DNA from: Klebsiella electrica
GTDB taxonomy: Bacteria; Pseudomonadota; Gammaproteobacteria; Enterobacterales; Enterobacteriaceae
Length of the DNA stretch: 64,000 bases
Assembly: GCF_006711645.1 (NCBI RefSeq)
Contig: NZ_CP041247.1
Location: 1,116,001 to 1,180,000 of the forward strand
Reading direction: 5' to 3'
Shown here: positions 8,591 to 17,682 of the stretch, in pieces
How the letters are laid out: every line of letters begins with the position of its first letter
Position numbering within the stretch: the stretch's first letter is position 1
Position numbers and translations under genes: made by a program
The notes under the pieces: model-generated
Seen by the model: only the letters and a program-made list of their open reading frames with translations
Database searches by the model: none
Told to the model about the DNA's origin: nothing

Positions 8591-11500
8591 ACCCCGTCAC
8601 TCATTATTCTGGCTGGTCACTGGCTACGTCATCGCGATCACCCTGCTGGTATTGCTCGGGGCGTTGCTCTGGTACTTTGCGGGAAGCGGCTTTGACCTGC
8701 CGGAACTGTTGCCGGGGCAGATAGCCTTCCACGCCGCAATAGTCTGGCTGGTACTCATCTGGTTCTGTGCGCCGTTCATTCTGTGCTGGAAAGCGCTGGT
8801 TAAGCTCAAGGCGCGGGAGGCAACCGGTGCTACCGGTAATAAGAAACAACGGCCACCTGAAAACCAGCTGGTGAAAGATATTTCCACCCAACTGCGCTTC
8901 CAGTACGGCAGACGCTGGCGCAGCAAGGTGCGCATCATGCTGGTTGTCGGGGAAGAAAACGAAGTGGAGCAGGCCATTCCGGGGCTGACGACGCAGCACT
9001 GGCTTGAAGGGCATGGCGCACTGCTGCTGTGGCACGGTAGCCCGGTGAATGAACCGGATGCGGTACAGCTAAAAGCCCTGCGCAAGATCCGTCGCCGTCT
9101 GGCCGATGCGTTTATCTGGGTTGTGAATGAACAGACCGTTATTTCGCACGACACCCTCGACACCGTTGCCCGTCAGCTGCAAAAACAGTATCACCAGCTG
9201 GGCTGGGAAGTGCCGCTGTGGTTGTGGGAAACCCACGCGCCAGCCTGGGAGCAACCCGGCCTGCCGATACAGGCCACCGGCTTCCTGTCAGCGCCGGGTG
9301 ATGAGGCCGAGGATTTTCGTCATTCCTTGAATCAGCTTGAAGCGGCACTGGTACAGCAGGGGATGCAGCAGACGCTGAATGACCGCAGGCATACGTTCCT
9401 GTTGCAACTGGCTCACAGCCTTCGTGATGGCGGTACTGAACGTCTAACTCACACGCTTTCACAGCTGGCAGAGGGCGCACGTTCTCTGCCGCTCGGCGGG
9501 ATGGTTTTCAGCCCGGTTATCACCTCGGGTACAGCCTCCTTACGGCATGCCTGGCAACCGGGTAAAGCCTGGCTGGATTTACTCGCTCAGCGCTGGCGAA
9601 AACCGGTAGCAACCGGCGTGTCGTTGCGCAAATCTTTACTGCTGACCTGCACCTGCCTGCTGGCGTTCTGGCTGGCGGCAACGGTCTTTTCCTGGGCAGC
9701 GAACCTGCATCTGATGCAGGCCGATCGGCAGCTGGCGCAGAATGCCACGGATACACGCCAGCAACTGCCGACGCGGCTGATGGCGCTATACCAGCTGCAA
9801 CATGAAATTGAACGCCTGCAACACCGTCAGAAATACGGTGCGCCGTGGTATATGCGCATGGGCCTCAGCCGTAACGATGACGTACTGGATGCGCTCTGGC
9901 CATACTGGCAGCAGGCGGCGATGCCGTTGCTGCGGGATGCGTCTGCGCAGCACCTGTCCTCGCTGATGAACAGCTGGCGCAATCTGCCGCCTGACGACCC
10001 TCAGCGAGCCACGCAGTCGAAAGTGATGTATGACCAGCTCAGGGCGTACCTGATGCTCTCCCGCCCGGATAAAGCCGATCCGGCTTTCTTCAGTACGACA
10101 ACCCTGCAGTATTGGCCGCAGCGTGAGGGTGTGCAGGATGGCACATGGCGTATGGTCGGCAACAGCATGCTGGCGTTCATGATGCAGAACCTTCCGGCAC
10201 ATCTGGAGTGGCGAATCACACCGGACATGCGTCTGATCAGCGACATGCGCTCAGCCCTGCTTCGCCAGATAGGGGACAGCAATGCAGAATCCACTCGCTA
10301 TCAGACGATGATTGAGCAGGTATCCCGTGATTACGCGGATATGACGCTGAGTGCGATGGTGAACGGCACGGACAGCAGCCAGCTGTTCAATACCGAAGTA
10401 ACCGTACCCGGCGTATTTACGCGTAAGGCCTGGGAAGAAGAAATTCAGCCTGCCATCGATAAGCTGGCGAAATCACGGCGGGAAGAAATTGACTGGGTGC
10501 TGAGCGATGCCCTGCATTCCGGCGATGCCACCGGCACGGTTTCCCCGGATACGCTGAAAACCCGGCTGACGGCGCGGTACTTCTCTGATTATTCCGCGGC
10601 GTGGCTTAAATTCCTCAACAGCCTGCAATGGTATCAGGCCGCAAGCCTGTCGGAGTCGATTGAACAACTGACCCTGTTGGCTGATGTGCGGCAGTCACCG
10701 CTGATTGCGCTGATGAACACCCTGAACGTGCAGGGCCGTGCCGGACAGACCGGAGGCGACCTGACCGACTTGCTGGTGAGTTCAGCGAAAAATCTGATCC
10801 ACAGCGATAAGGCAAATGCCGCTATTCAGCAGGTTGGCAATGAGGTGCACGGGCCACTGGATGATACCTTTGGCCCGTTACTGTCGCTGGCGGGCGGGAA
10901 CGACTCACAGAACAGCCTGAGCCTGCAAACCTTCCTGACCCGCATCACCCGTGTTCGCCTGCGGCTTCAGCAGGTGACGAACGCGCCTGACCCGCAGGCG
11001 ATGATGCAGTCGCTGGCGCTGACCGTGTTTCAGGGCAAGGCGGTCGATCTCACCGACACCCGCGACTACGGCAGTCTGATCGCCGCGAGTCTCGGCCAGG
11101 AGTGGAGCGGTTTCGGCCAGACTGTTTTTGTGCAGCCGATGATCCAGGCCTGGGAGCAGGTACTTTCCCCGACCTCGGAGAGCCTCAACAGTCAGTGGCA
11201 AAGCAATATTGTGACCCCGTGGAATGCGTCGTTCGCAGATCGTTATCCGTTTACCGATCGCCAGAGTGAGGCTTCACTGCCCGAGCTGGCGCAGTTTATG
11301 CGCTCAGACACCGGGCGTATTGCACAGTTTATCCAGACCCGTCTGAGTGGACTGCTGCGACTTGAGGGGGATAAGTGGGTGCCGGATGCGATGAACAGCC
11401 AGGGGTTGACCTTTAATCCGGCGTTTCTCACTGCGCTTAACCGCCTGACCCGTGTGGCTAACGTGGCCTTTGCACATGGCGACGTAGAGCTGCATTTTCA

Positions 11501-11918
11501 GCTGATGGCGAAGCCTTCCCGCGATGTGGTGGAATCCTTCCTGACGCTGGACAGGCAGAAACTCCAGTATTTCAACCAGGAAGAAAGCTGGCAGACCCTG
11601 ACCTGGCCGGACAACCGCTGGCAACCCCAGACTACACTGACCTGGCGCACGGTGAAAACCGGTGCTCGTCTCTATTCCGATGAACCGGGAAGCTGGGGCT
11701 TCATTCGTCTGCTGGATAAAGCGCTGGTTACGAGCCTGGGTGACAACCTGTACCGCGTGGCCTGGATAACGCCGGACGGTGTGGCGCTGAACTATCAGCT
11801 GCGCACGGAGCTGGGGAAAGGGCCGCTGTCACTGCTTGAGCTGCGCGGGTTTGTACTGCCATCACAGATTTTCTCGACCGGTGGCGTGGTTGCGGCTGAT
11901 ATGAGAGGTGGACAATGA
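8571..11918 (+). CDS. tssM: T6SS membrane-complex protein TssM (IcmF/VasK)
   Basis: TssM spans the inner membrane and reaches the outer-membrane lipoprotein TssJ. Two N-terminal helices (about residues 12-35 and 50-72), a cytoplasmic domain, a third helix (about 352-378) and a long periplasmic part give the usual topology; 1115 residues is normal. The Walker A motif found in many TssM cytoplasmic domains is not visible: the equivalent strand and loop read IMLVVGEENEVEQ. The GTG start has an ACAGGAG upstream. The gene overlaps its upstream neighbour by 20 bp and the next lipoprotein by 4 bp. Confidence 0.92.
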   Translation: METSRTEPRHSLFWLVTGYVIAITLLVLLGALLWYFAGSGFDLPELLPGQIAFHAAIVWLVLIWFCAPFILCWKALVKLKAREATGATGNKKQRPPENQLVKDISTQLRFQYGRRWRSKVRIMLVVGEENEVEQAIPGLTTQHWLEGHGALLLWHGSPVNEPDAVQLKALRKIRRRLADAFIWVVNEQTVISHDTLDTVARQLQKQYHQLGWEVPLWLWETHAPAWEQPGLPIQATGFLSAPGDEAEDFRHSLNQLEAALVQQGMQQTLNDRRHTFLLQLAHSLRDGGTERLTHTLSQLAEGARSLPLGGMVFSPVITSGTASLRHAWQPGKAWLDLLAQRWRKPVATGVSLRKSLLLTCTCLLAFWLAATVFSWAANLHLMQADRQLAQNATDTRQQLPTRLMALYQLQHEIERLQHRQKYGAPWYMRMGLSRNDDVLDALWPYWQQAAMPLLRDASAQHLSSLMNSWRNLPPDDPQRATQSKVMYDQLRAYLMLSRPDKADPAFFSTTTLQYWPQREGVQDGTWRMVGNSMLAFMMQNLPAHLEWRITPDMRLISDMRSALLRQIGDSNAESTRYQTMIEQVSRDYADMTLSAMVNGTDSSQLFNTEVTVPGVFTRKAWEEEIQPAIDKLAKSRREEIDWVLSDALHSGDATGTVSPDTLKTRLTARYFSDYSAAWLKFLNSLQWYQAASLSESIEQLTLLADVRQSPLIALMNTLNVQGRAGQTGGDLTDLLVSSAKNLIHSDKANAAIQQVGNEVHGPLDDTFGPLLSLAGGNDSQNSLSLQTFLTRITRVRLRLQQVTNAPDPQAMMQSLALTVFQGKAVDLTDTRDYGSLIAASLGQEWSGFGQTVFVQPMIQAWEQVLSPTSESLNSQWQSNIVTPWNASFADRYPFTDRQSEASLPELAQFMRSDTGRIAQFIQTRLSGLLRLEGDKWVPDAMNSQGLTFNPAFLTALNRLTRVANVAFAHGDVELHFQLMAKPSRDVVESFLTLDRQKLQYFNQEESWQTLTWPDNRWQPQTTLTWRTVKTGARLYSDEPGSWGFIRLLDKALVTSLGDNLYRVAWITPDGVALNYQLRTELGKGPLSLLELRGFVLPSQIFSTGGVVAADMRGGQ

Positions 11919-12511
11919 AAAAACAATTAAAAAGGCTGTTATTTGGAGGAGCCAGCGACATATCCAAAATGAACACCAAATATAATGTTTGGGCACCGCC
12001 TGCATTTATTTTGGGACTGAGGAATGGTCTGCTGTTGGCTGTATTTTTGCTGCTGACCGGTTGCGAACAATCCAATGCAGAGACATCCAGTGCCGGAAAC
12101 ATTCGTGGTTATAACCATGTGGCAGGACAGAACGTTAACTGGTTTTCAGTGAATGGTTATAGCAGTACGTTAAATGGCAACTCATGCTGCGTTATGATCC
12201 CCGATAAATGGCGACCAGGGCTGATTGCACATATCGAGTGGGAAGTCGATCCTAATGCTGATGAGAAGATTCCTCGAAGAAAAGAGGGCTTCGGCTTTGA
12301 CCAGAAAGCATATGCTTTACACAAAGCGAAATATCGTCAATACAGCGCTGATGTGTCGATCCCTAAATATGATCAAAGTGCAGGGATTAGCGTTCATTTT
12401 CTTCCCTGCCACCAGGTAAAGGTTTATGCAGGTGAAGCCAGCTATGGGGCTGAAATCTACCCGATAAAAGAACCGATGAATATGAAGGAGCCAGCGACAT
12501 GTCCAAAATAA
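11915..12511 (+). CDS. DUF3304 lipoprotein, tandem copy 1 (putative Tle1 immunity)
   Basis: A DUF3304 domain with the same landmarks as the lipoprotein at 4379 (WFSVNGYS, NSCCVMIPDKW, IEWEVDPNAD) follows a lipobox LLTGC (Cys50). The N-terminus is unusually long. Residues 12-31 are a degenerate copy of the first codons of the downstream tle1, with the toxin's ATG changed to ATA (11960-11962). Translation now starts at an ATG overlapping the tssM stop. The 3' end overlaps the next copy by 13 nt. It may neutralise Tle1 copy 2 or a related foreign toxin. Confidence 0.7.
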   Translation: MKKQLKRLLFGGASDISKMNTKYNVWAPPAFILGLRNGLLLAVFLLLTGCEQSNAETSSAGNIRGYNHVAGQNVNWFSVNGYSSTLNGNSCCVMIPDKWRPGLIAHIEWEVDPNADEKIPRRKEGFGFDQKAYALHKAKYRQYSADVSIPKYDQSAGISVHFLPCHQVKVYAGEASYGAEIYPIKEPMNMKEPATCPK

Positions 12512-13028
12512 GTGCAAAATCCAGCGTTTGGGCTCCACCTGAGTTTATTTCTGGCTTGAGCAGATATCTGATGTTGTCGGTATTTCTTTTACTGACCGGC
12601 TGTGATCAATCTAATGCAGAGACATCCAGTGCCGGAAATATTCGTGGTTATAACCATATGGCAGGACAGAACGTTAACTGGTTTTCAGTGAATGGTTATA
12701 GCAGTACGTTAAATGGCAACTCATGCTGCGTTATGATCCCCGATAAATGGCGGCCAGGGCTGATTGCGCATATCGAATGGGAAGTCGATCCTAATGCTGA
12801 TGAGAGAATACCGAGACTCAAAGAGGGCTATGGTTTTGAACCAAAGGCTCTTGCTCAGCATGAAGCAAAATACCGGAAGTACAGCACTGATGTGTCGATC
12901 CCCAAATACGATCAAAGCGCAGGTATTAGCGTTCATTTTCTTCCCTGCCACCAGGTAAAGGTTTATGCAGGTGAAGCCAGCTATGGGGCTGAAATCTACC
13001 CGATAAAAGAACCAATGAATATGAAGGA
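11951..13028 (+). repeat. Two 539-bp direct tandem repeats (immunity units)
   Basis: The motif GCCAGCGACAT recurs at 11951, 12490 and 13029, giving two units of exactly 539 bp before tle1 copy 2. Each unit consists of about 45 nt of tle1 5' end followed by a DUF3304 gene. The middle of the units is almost identical, while one internal stretch differs clearly. 539 is not a multiple of three, so the units are read in alternating frames through the 13-nt gene overlaps. Confidence 0.85.
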
Positions 13029-13050
13029 GCCAGCGACATGTCCAAAATGA
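12499..13050 (+). CDS. DUF3304 lipoprotein, tandem copy 2 (putative Tle1 immunity)
   Basis: Nearly identical to the preceding copy over most of its length, with lipobox LLTGC (Cys35). The first 16 residues (MSKISAKSSVWAPPEF) repeat the start of the adjacent toxin (MSKMNAKSNVWAPPEF), so this immunity gene begins with toxin-derived codons fused before its signal peptide. An internal ATG just before the hydrophobic core could also serve as start. Differences from copy 1 cluster in the region after EWEVDPNADE. It overlaps the toxin start by 13 nt and is the likeliest cognate immunity gene. Confidence 0.72.
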   Translation: MSKISAKSSVWAPPEFISGLSRYLMLSVFLLLTGCDQSNAETSSAGNIRGYNHMAGQNVNWFSVNGYSSTLNGNSCCVMIPDKWRPGLIAHIEWEVDPNADERIPRLKEGYGFEPKALAQHEAKYRKYSTDVSIPKYDQSAGISVHFLPCHQVKVYAGEASYGAEIYPIKEPMNMKEPATCPK

Positions 13051-15365
13051 ACGCAAAATCTAACGTTTGGGCACCGCCTGAATTTCCTTTAAGCGGGCGT
13101 TTGCCTTCAACGTCAAAGGATGTGCTGGATAATTACCGTAAGCAGCGTAAGGAAGAGGATGACTATCTTGATGCTTACAATGAAAAAACCGGGCGTCGAA
13201 ACGGGTTTATCTGTTCGCAGAGCCTGCATATTAGCTTCTTTTTTGATGGTACGGGCAATAACGAAGATAATGATACCCGACATGCCAGCCCCACCCATCC
13301 GACCAATATTGCCAAAATGTTTCATGTCACATATTCATCCGAGGCTGAAGGAGACGGATATTATGCTTATTACATGCCTGGAGTGGGTACGGCCTTTCCT
13401 GAAATTGGAGAAATGGATTATTCCGACGCCGGTTTGCAATATGCCACGGGGGGTGAGAACCGTATTAACTGGGCGCTGCTGATGTTAGCAGATGCGCTTT
13501 TAAGTACTGCGACACAAAGAGCGAGACGTATCCGGGCTCCCGAAGCCCGCCAGAAGCTGAGCGGGATGGCGTCACCCTGGCCGATAGACGGCGTGTACAA
13601 CCGTATTAACGCCATAAATGGCTATCTGAACGCCGATACGCAAGCCAAAATTGAAAAGCTTCAGAGAAAAGTGCTCAAAATTAAGCTGTTTATTTACGGT
13701 TTTTCCCGTGGGGCGGCAGAAGCCCGTACCTTCGTGAACTGGCTCACCCAGTTGTTCAGAACACCCAAAGGGGGAGATAATCCTGAACAGTCGCTGCTGG
13801 GGATCCCGTTGAGCATTGAGTTCCTCGGGCTGCTGGATACGGTGCCGTCCGTTGGCGTGGCGCACATTATGCCGATGAGCGATGGGCATATGGCCTGGGC
13901 AAACGGCACCCAGCAGTTGCCCGACGAAAAGCGTTATCCTGGCCTGATCAAATGCTGCCGCCATTTTATTGCTGCCCATGAACAGCGGCTGTGCTTCCCG
14001 CTGGATTCGGTTCGCCGCCCTGAAGGCTGCTATCCTTCCAATACGGTGGAAGTGGTGTATCCGGGTATGCACTCCGATATCGGCGGCGGCTATCCGCCCG
14101 GCGATCAGGGGAAGGGGTTGGTTGGTCAAAACGGTGATCCAAATTATCCCGGGAATGTTTTGTCGCAAGTTATTCTTCATGACCTCTACGCGACGGCTTT
14201 TTCTGCTGGAGCGCCCCTGACTGTACATGACGAGCTGATATCCGATGCGCTACGCGCAAAAACTCCTTCACGCAAAATGTCGACTGGCGTAGACAAAGAG
14301 TTTGCTGTAAGTAAATCACTCGCCAACCGCTTCAACGCCTGGCGTCAGACGATCATCCCTGCAGGCAAAGACGCAGATCCAACAGGGACTCAATCAAACT
14401 ATGGCTACAGCGCTCATCTACTGTCTCAGTCTCTGGAAGACGTCGTATCAGACCAGATTGGCCTGATAACGGCCTGGCGCATCGGGCGCTATACGAACGG
14501 CAGCTATGCAAACCAGCCTTTCTATCTGCATTCCCCCCAGCATTCGGCGGAACAACAGGCTACCTCTAAGCAGGCGCATGATAAAAAACAGCAAGAAATT
14601 GATTACAAGCGCCGTGCCGCAAAACTGAACCCCCGTTTGCCGGGAGCTGCGGCATTGATGAACCAGCCGGGTGTTCCAGCCTATGAGCCGACCATCGATC
14701 GGCAGGAGCTTCGTGAGGCAGCTGAAGAATTTCGCAGTGACTACCTCAAGGAAGCGAGGCCGCAAAGCTGGGGCGAGTTCGTTCTCAATGAGATCCCCAA
14801 AGGAGTTGTGTGGATGTACAACACCGACGATGAGGCGGAGGAGTTCAAGCAAATCAAGGGGGATGGGGAGGCGGTTTATCCTCGCCTGTTTACCTCCAGA
14901 CAAGGAACGGTTGTTAGTGACCCTGTTATGTCTCAGGTTGTCGCGCTGTTTGACGATCAGATCCACGATTCGCGGGCCTGGTTTATGTATTCGTCGCTGG
15001 GGACGCGAGAGCCGTGGGGCAGTTATTTCTTCTACCGTTCGATCTATTTTGGGTCGGACAGCAATAAAGATATGTATCTGCTCTCCGCTGCCGGGCAACT
15101 GATCGGTGCGCCCGTTCCATCGCCAGATGCGTCTTATCGAATTAAGAACCCGGCTCTCTATAGCACGGGAGAAAGAAAGATCCTCGATAATGCGACGGGG
15201 AAAGCCATCCCTCTTGCAGACAATGCGACTGAGTTGCTTAAGCCTACCCGCTCACCGGGCTTGCTGGCCGACCAGGCCAACACGCAGATAATTTCCGCGC
15301 AGCACCAGGCAATGATGAGCTCATCCATCGATATGCTGAAAGCAGCAGGGGCGAAAGTGGTATGA
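13038..15365 (+). CDS. tle1: T6SS phospholipase effector Tle1 (DUF2235), copy 2
   Basis: A second DUF2235 phospholipase, collinear with the one at 4879. The GFSRG elbow puts Ser at residue 223, the putative Asp at 267 (GLLDTV) and the His at 345 (GMHSDIGGGY). The C-terminal blocks HDSRAWFM and QHQAMMSSSIDMLKA are shared with copy 1, while the middle of the protein has diverged. At 775 residues it is full length. The start overlaps DUF3304 copy 2, and the stop overlaps tssJ (ATGA), so the effector unit is inserted inside the structural operon between tssM and tssJ. Confidence 0.9.
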   Translation: MSKMNAKSNVWAPPEFPLSGRLPSTSKDVLDNYRKQRKEEDDYLDAYNEKTGRRNGFICSQSLHISFFFDGTGNNEDNDTRHASPTHPTNIAKMFHVTYSSEAEGDGYYAYYMPGVGTAFPEIGEMDYSDAGLQYATGGENRINWALLMLADALLSTATQRARRIRAPEARQKLSGMASPWPIDGVYNRINAINGYLNADTQAKIEKLQRKVLKIKLFIYGFSRGAAEARTFVNWLTQLFRTPKGGDNPEQSLLGIPLSIEFLGLLDTVPSVGVAHIMPMSDGHMAWANGTQQLPDEKRYPGLIKCCRHFIAAHEQRLCFPLDSVRRPEGCYPSNTVEVVYPGMHSDIGGGYPPGDQGKGLVGQNGDPNYPGNVLSQVILHDLYATAFSAGAPLTVHDELISDALRAKTPSRKMSTGVDKEFAVSKSLANRFNAWRQTIIPAGKDADPTGTQSNYGYSAHLLSQSLEDVVSDQIGLITAWRIGRYTNGSYANQPFYLHSPQHSAEQQATSKQAHDKKQQEIDYKRRAAKLNPRLPGAAALMNQPGVPAYEPTIDRQELREAAEEFRSDYLKEARPQSWGEFVLNEIPKGVVWMYNTDDEAEEFKQIKGDGEAVYPRLFTSRQGTVVSDPVMSQVVALFDDQIHDSRAWFMYSSLGTREPWGSYFFYRSIYFGSDSNKDMYLLSAAGQLIGAPVPSPDASYRIKNPALYSTGERKILDNATGKAIPLADNATELLKPTRSPGLLADQANTQIISAQHQAMMSSSIDMLKAAGAKVV

Positions 15366-15901
15366 AGCTGAAAAGGATCTGTTCTCGTTTTAGCATTGCC
15401 TGCTTGCTTTGTCTGTGCGTGCCGCTGCTGAGTAGCTGTGGCCTGTACCAGAAGACAAAACAGGGTACACAGAGCGTGGCGAAAGCCATTTTATATCGCC
15501 AGGTGGAGACGTTGCACCTGAGCTTCGCAGCCAGGAGCGCCATTAACGCCGATGACGCGCAGCAGGCGATGTCGCTGCGTATCCGCGTCCTGCAACTGAG
15601 CGACCACAAGACCTTTGATAATACGGAGTACACCGACCTGCTGGCACAGCCGGACGTGGTACTGAAGGATTCACTGCTGACTTCGCGCCAGATCACGGTC
15701 AACCCCGGTCAGACGGTCAATCTCGATATTCCAATGGATGAAAAAGCGCAGTTTGTGGCGGTGGTCGGACTGTTCCGTAAACCAGACAGAACCCGTGGCA
15801 CCTGGAAGCAGCTGCTGAGCCGCGATGATCTTGATCCGAATGAGTCGCGCGTCATTGAAGTCCGTAATAACACGCTGCTGCTGAAACCGGTGAAAGAATG
15901 A
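15362..15901 (+). CDS. tssJ: T6SS outer-membrane lipoprotein TssJ (SciN)
   Basis: TssJ anchors the membrane complex to the outer membrane and contacts TssM. The 179-residue protein has a lipoprotein signal peptide (lipobox LSSC, Cys26). Family motifs are LRIRVLQLSD and the later VGLFRKPD-TWK block of the beta-sandwich. It overlaps tle1 upstream and tssF downstream by 4 bp each. Confidence 0.9.
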   Translation: MKLKRICSRFSIACLLCLCVPLLSSCGLYQKTKQGTQSVAKAILYRQVETLHLSFAARSAINADDAQQAMSLRIRVLQLSDHKTFDNTEYTDLLAQPDVVLKDSLLTSRQITVNPGQTVNLDIPMDEKAQFVAVVGLFRKPDRTRGTWKQLLSRDDLDPNESRVIEVRNNTLLLKPVKE

Positions 15902-17682
15902 ACGACCATGAGTTTCTGAAATATTTCGATGGCGAAATGCGCTGGCTGAAGGCGGCGGCGCGTGAATTTGCTGAACAACACCCGGAAGCCGGTCGGCGGC
16001 TGGGTATCGATCGGCTGTCTCACAAAGCTGATGATTCCGTTGAACAGCTGTTCCAGGGCTTTTCGCTGATGATGGCACAGCTGCGCCGTAAGCTGGATGA
16101 CGATATCCCGGAGCTGACGGAGCCGTTGCTGGGCCATCTGCTGCCGATAGCTAACCGCACACAACCGTCGATGGCCGTGGTGGAGCTGACCCCGGAAATG
16201 GTCGCGCAGGTCAGGGATGTGGTGATCCCCGCAGGTACGATGCTGCTGACCCGGCCAATGGATGAGAGCGGTCTACGCTGCCCGTACCGCACAACGGACG
16301 AACTGGTACTTCACCCGCTAAAGCTGCACAACGTCCGGCGACAGTTTCACACAGACGGCCATCAGGTGCTGATGCTGCGGTTTTCGTTCAGCCAGTACGC
16401 CGACCCGTCACAGACGGATTTAAGCCAGATCCCGATTTATATCCACGGTGATCGCCCCTTACAGTCAATGCTGTACCTGGCCCTGACGCACCATGTCTCG
16501 CATATCACGGTACGCCTGCCGCAGACCGGCAATCTCGACCCGCAGCCGTTTCATGGCAAACTGTCATCGCGCTGGCAGCAGAACTGGTCGTCAGTCTGGC
16601 CGGAGAGCGACAGCCCGGCGCTGTGCGGTGAAGTTCGCCCGTTACTGGAATACTTCAGCTTCCCGGCCCGGTTTGCGTTCTTTACCCTGACGGGCATTGA
16701 ATCGCTGCCGCTCGGGGAAGACTGTCAGCATTTTGAGCTGGAACTTCATCTGAGCAAGCCACTGAACCGGGATATTCCCGTGCCGGAAGATATTCTGCGT
16801 ATCCACTGTGTACCGCTCATCAATCTGTTTTCGCTCAATGCTGAACCCCTGAAAGTGGAACCTGCAACGCTGGATTATCGGCTTCGGCCACACCGGCTTC
16901 GCGATCATCACACCGAAATTTACAGCGTGGATAAGGTGGCCGCGAGTGAGACGCTGGACAAGCGCCAGTATGTACCGTACCGGCAATTCCGGCACAAGGG
17001 CGGGATGTTGCAGCGTAAGGAGAGCTGGCCGGAACGGTACTTTCATACCCGTATCTGGCGCGGAGTAAGTGGTCTGCATGAGACGTTGCTGATGCTGGGC
17101 GGTACGTCTGGTGAGCAGGATCTTCACGAAGAAAATGCCACGCTGTTTATGAACATCACCTGTACCAACGGCAACTACCCGCGCATGACGCTTGATGCTG
17201 CGGTCTTTGATGGCGTAACCACGACCGGGAATCAGACGCTGCGCTGCCAGACCCGGCACGCGCCCTCGATGCCGTGTTACCCGCCGTTATCACAATTGCA
17301 CCAGTGGCATATCATGGCGCTGCTGCATCCCCGCGCTCTGAGCCAGATGATCAGCGATGCCGAAAATCTTCGGGCGGTATTGCAGCTGTTTAACTGGACG
17401 GAAGATGACAACAACCGTCGCCGGATAGGGGGTATCCGAGAGGTCAACTATCAACAGGCGTTCAATTCTTCCCGTCACTGGCACGGAGTACGCATTCGTG
17501 TCGAACTGGATGAAACACAGTTTAGTGGTATGGGGGATGCGCGGTTATTCTGCGAATTGCTGGAGCAGTTCTTTACACAGTACGCCAGCGTTATTCGCTT
17601 TACGCAGCTGACAGTGGTGCTCACCGAATCCGGTACGGAATGGGAGTGGCCGGAGCGTCAGATTGACAGGGTACTGATGTGA
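15898..17682 (+). CDS. tssF: T6SS baseplate protein TssF (ImpG/VasA)
   Basis: TssF is a core wedge component of the T6SS baseplate, in complex with TssG. The N-terminus (EFLKYFDGEMRWLKAAAREF, then HPEAGRRLG) and the PELTEPLLGHLLPI motif are characteristic, and 594 residues is the usual size. It is coupled by overlapping start/stop codons to tssJ and tssG. Confidence 0.95.
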   Translation: MNDHEFLKYFDGEMRWLKAAAREFAEQHPEAGRRLGIDRLSHKADDSVEQLFQGFSLMMAQLRRKLDDDIPELTEPLLGHLLPIANRTQPSMAVVELTPEMVAQVRDVVIPAGTMLLTRPMDESGLRCPYRTTDELVLHPLKLHNVRRQFHTDGHQVLMLRFSFSQYADPSQTDLSQIPIYIHGDRPLQSMLYLALTHHVSHITVRLPQTGNLDPQPFHGKLSSRWQQNWSSVWPESDSPALCGEVRPLLEYFSFPARFAFFTLTGIESLPLGEDCQHFELELHLSKPLNRDIPVPEDILRIHCVPLINLFSLNAEPLKVEPATLDYRLRPHRLRDHHTEIYSVDKVAASETLDKRQYVPYRQFRHKGGMLQRKESWPERYFHTRIWRGVSGLHETLLMLGGTSGEQDLHEENATLFMNITCTNGNYPRMTLDAAVFDGVTTTGNQTLRCQTRHAPSMPCYPPLSQLHQWHIMALLHPRALSQMISDAENLRAVLQLFNWTEDDNNRRRIGGIREVNYQQAFNSSRHWHGVRIRVELDETQFSGMGDARLFCELLEQFFTQYASVIRFTQLTVVLTESGTEWEWPERQIDRVLM

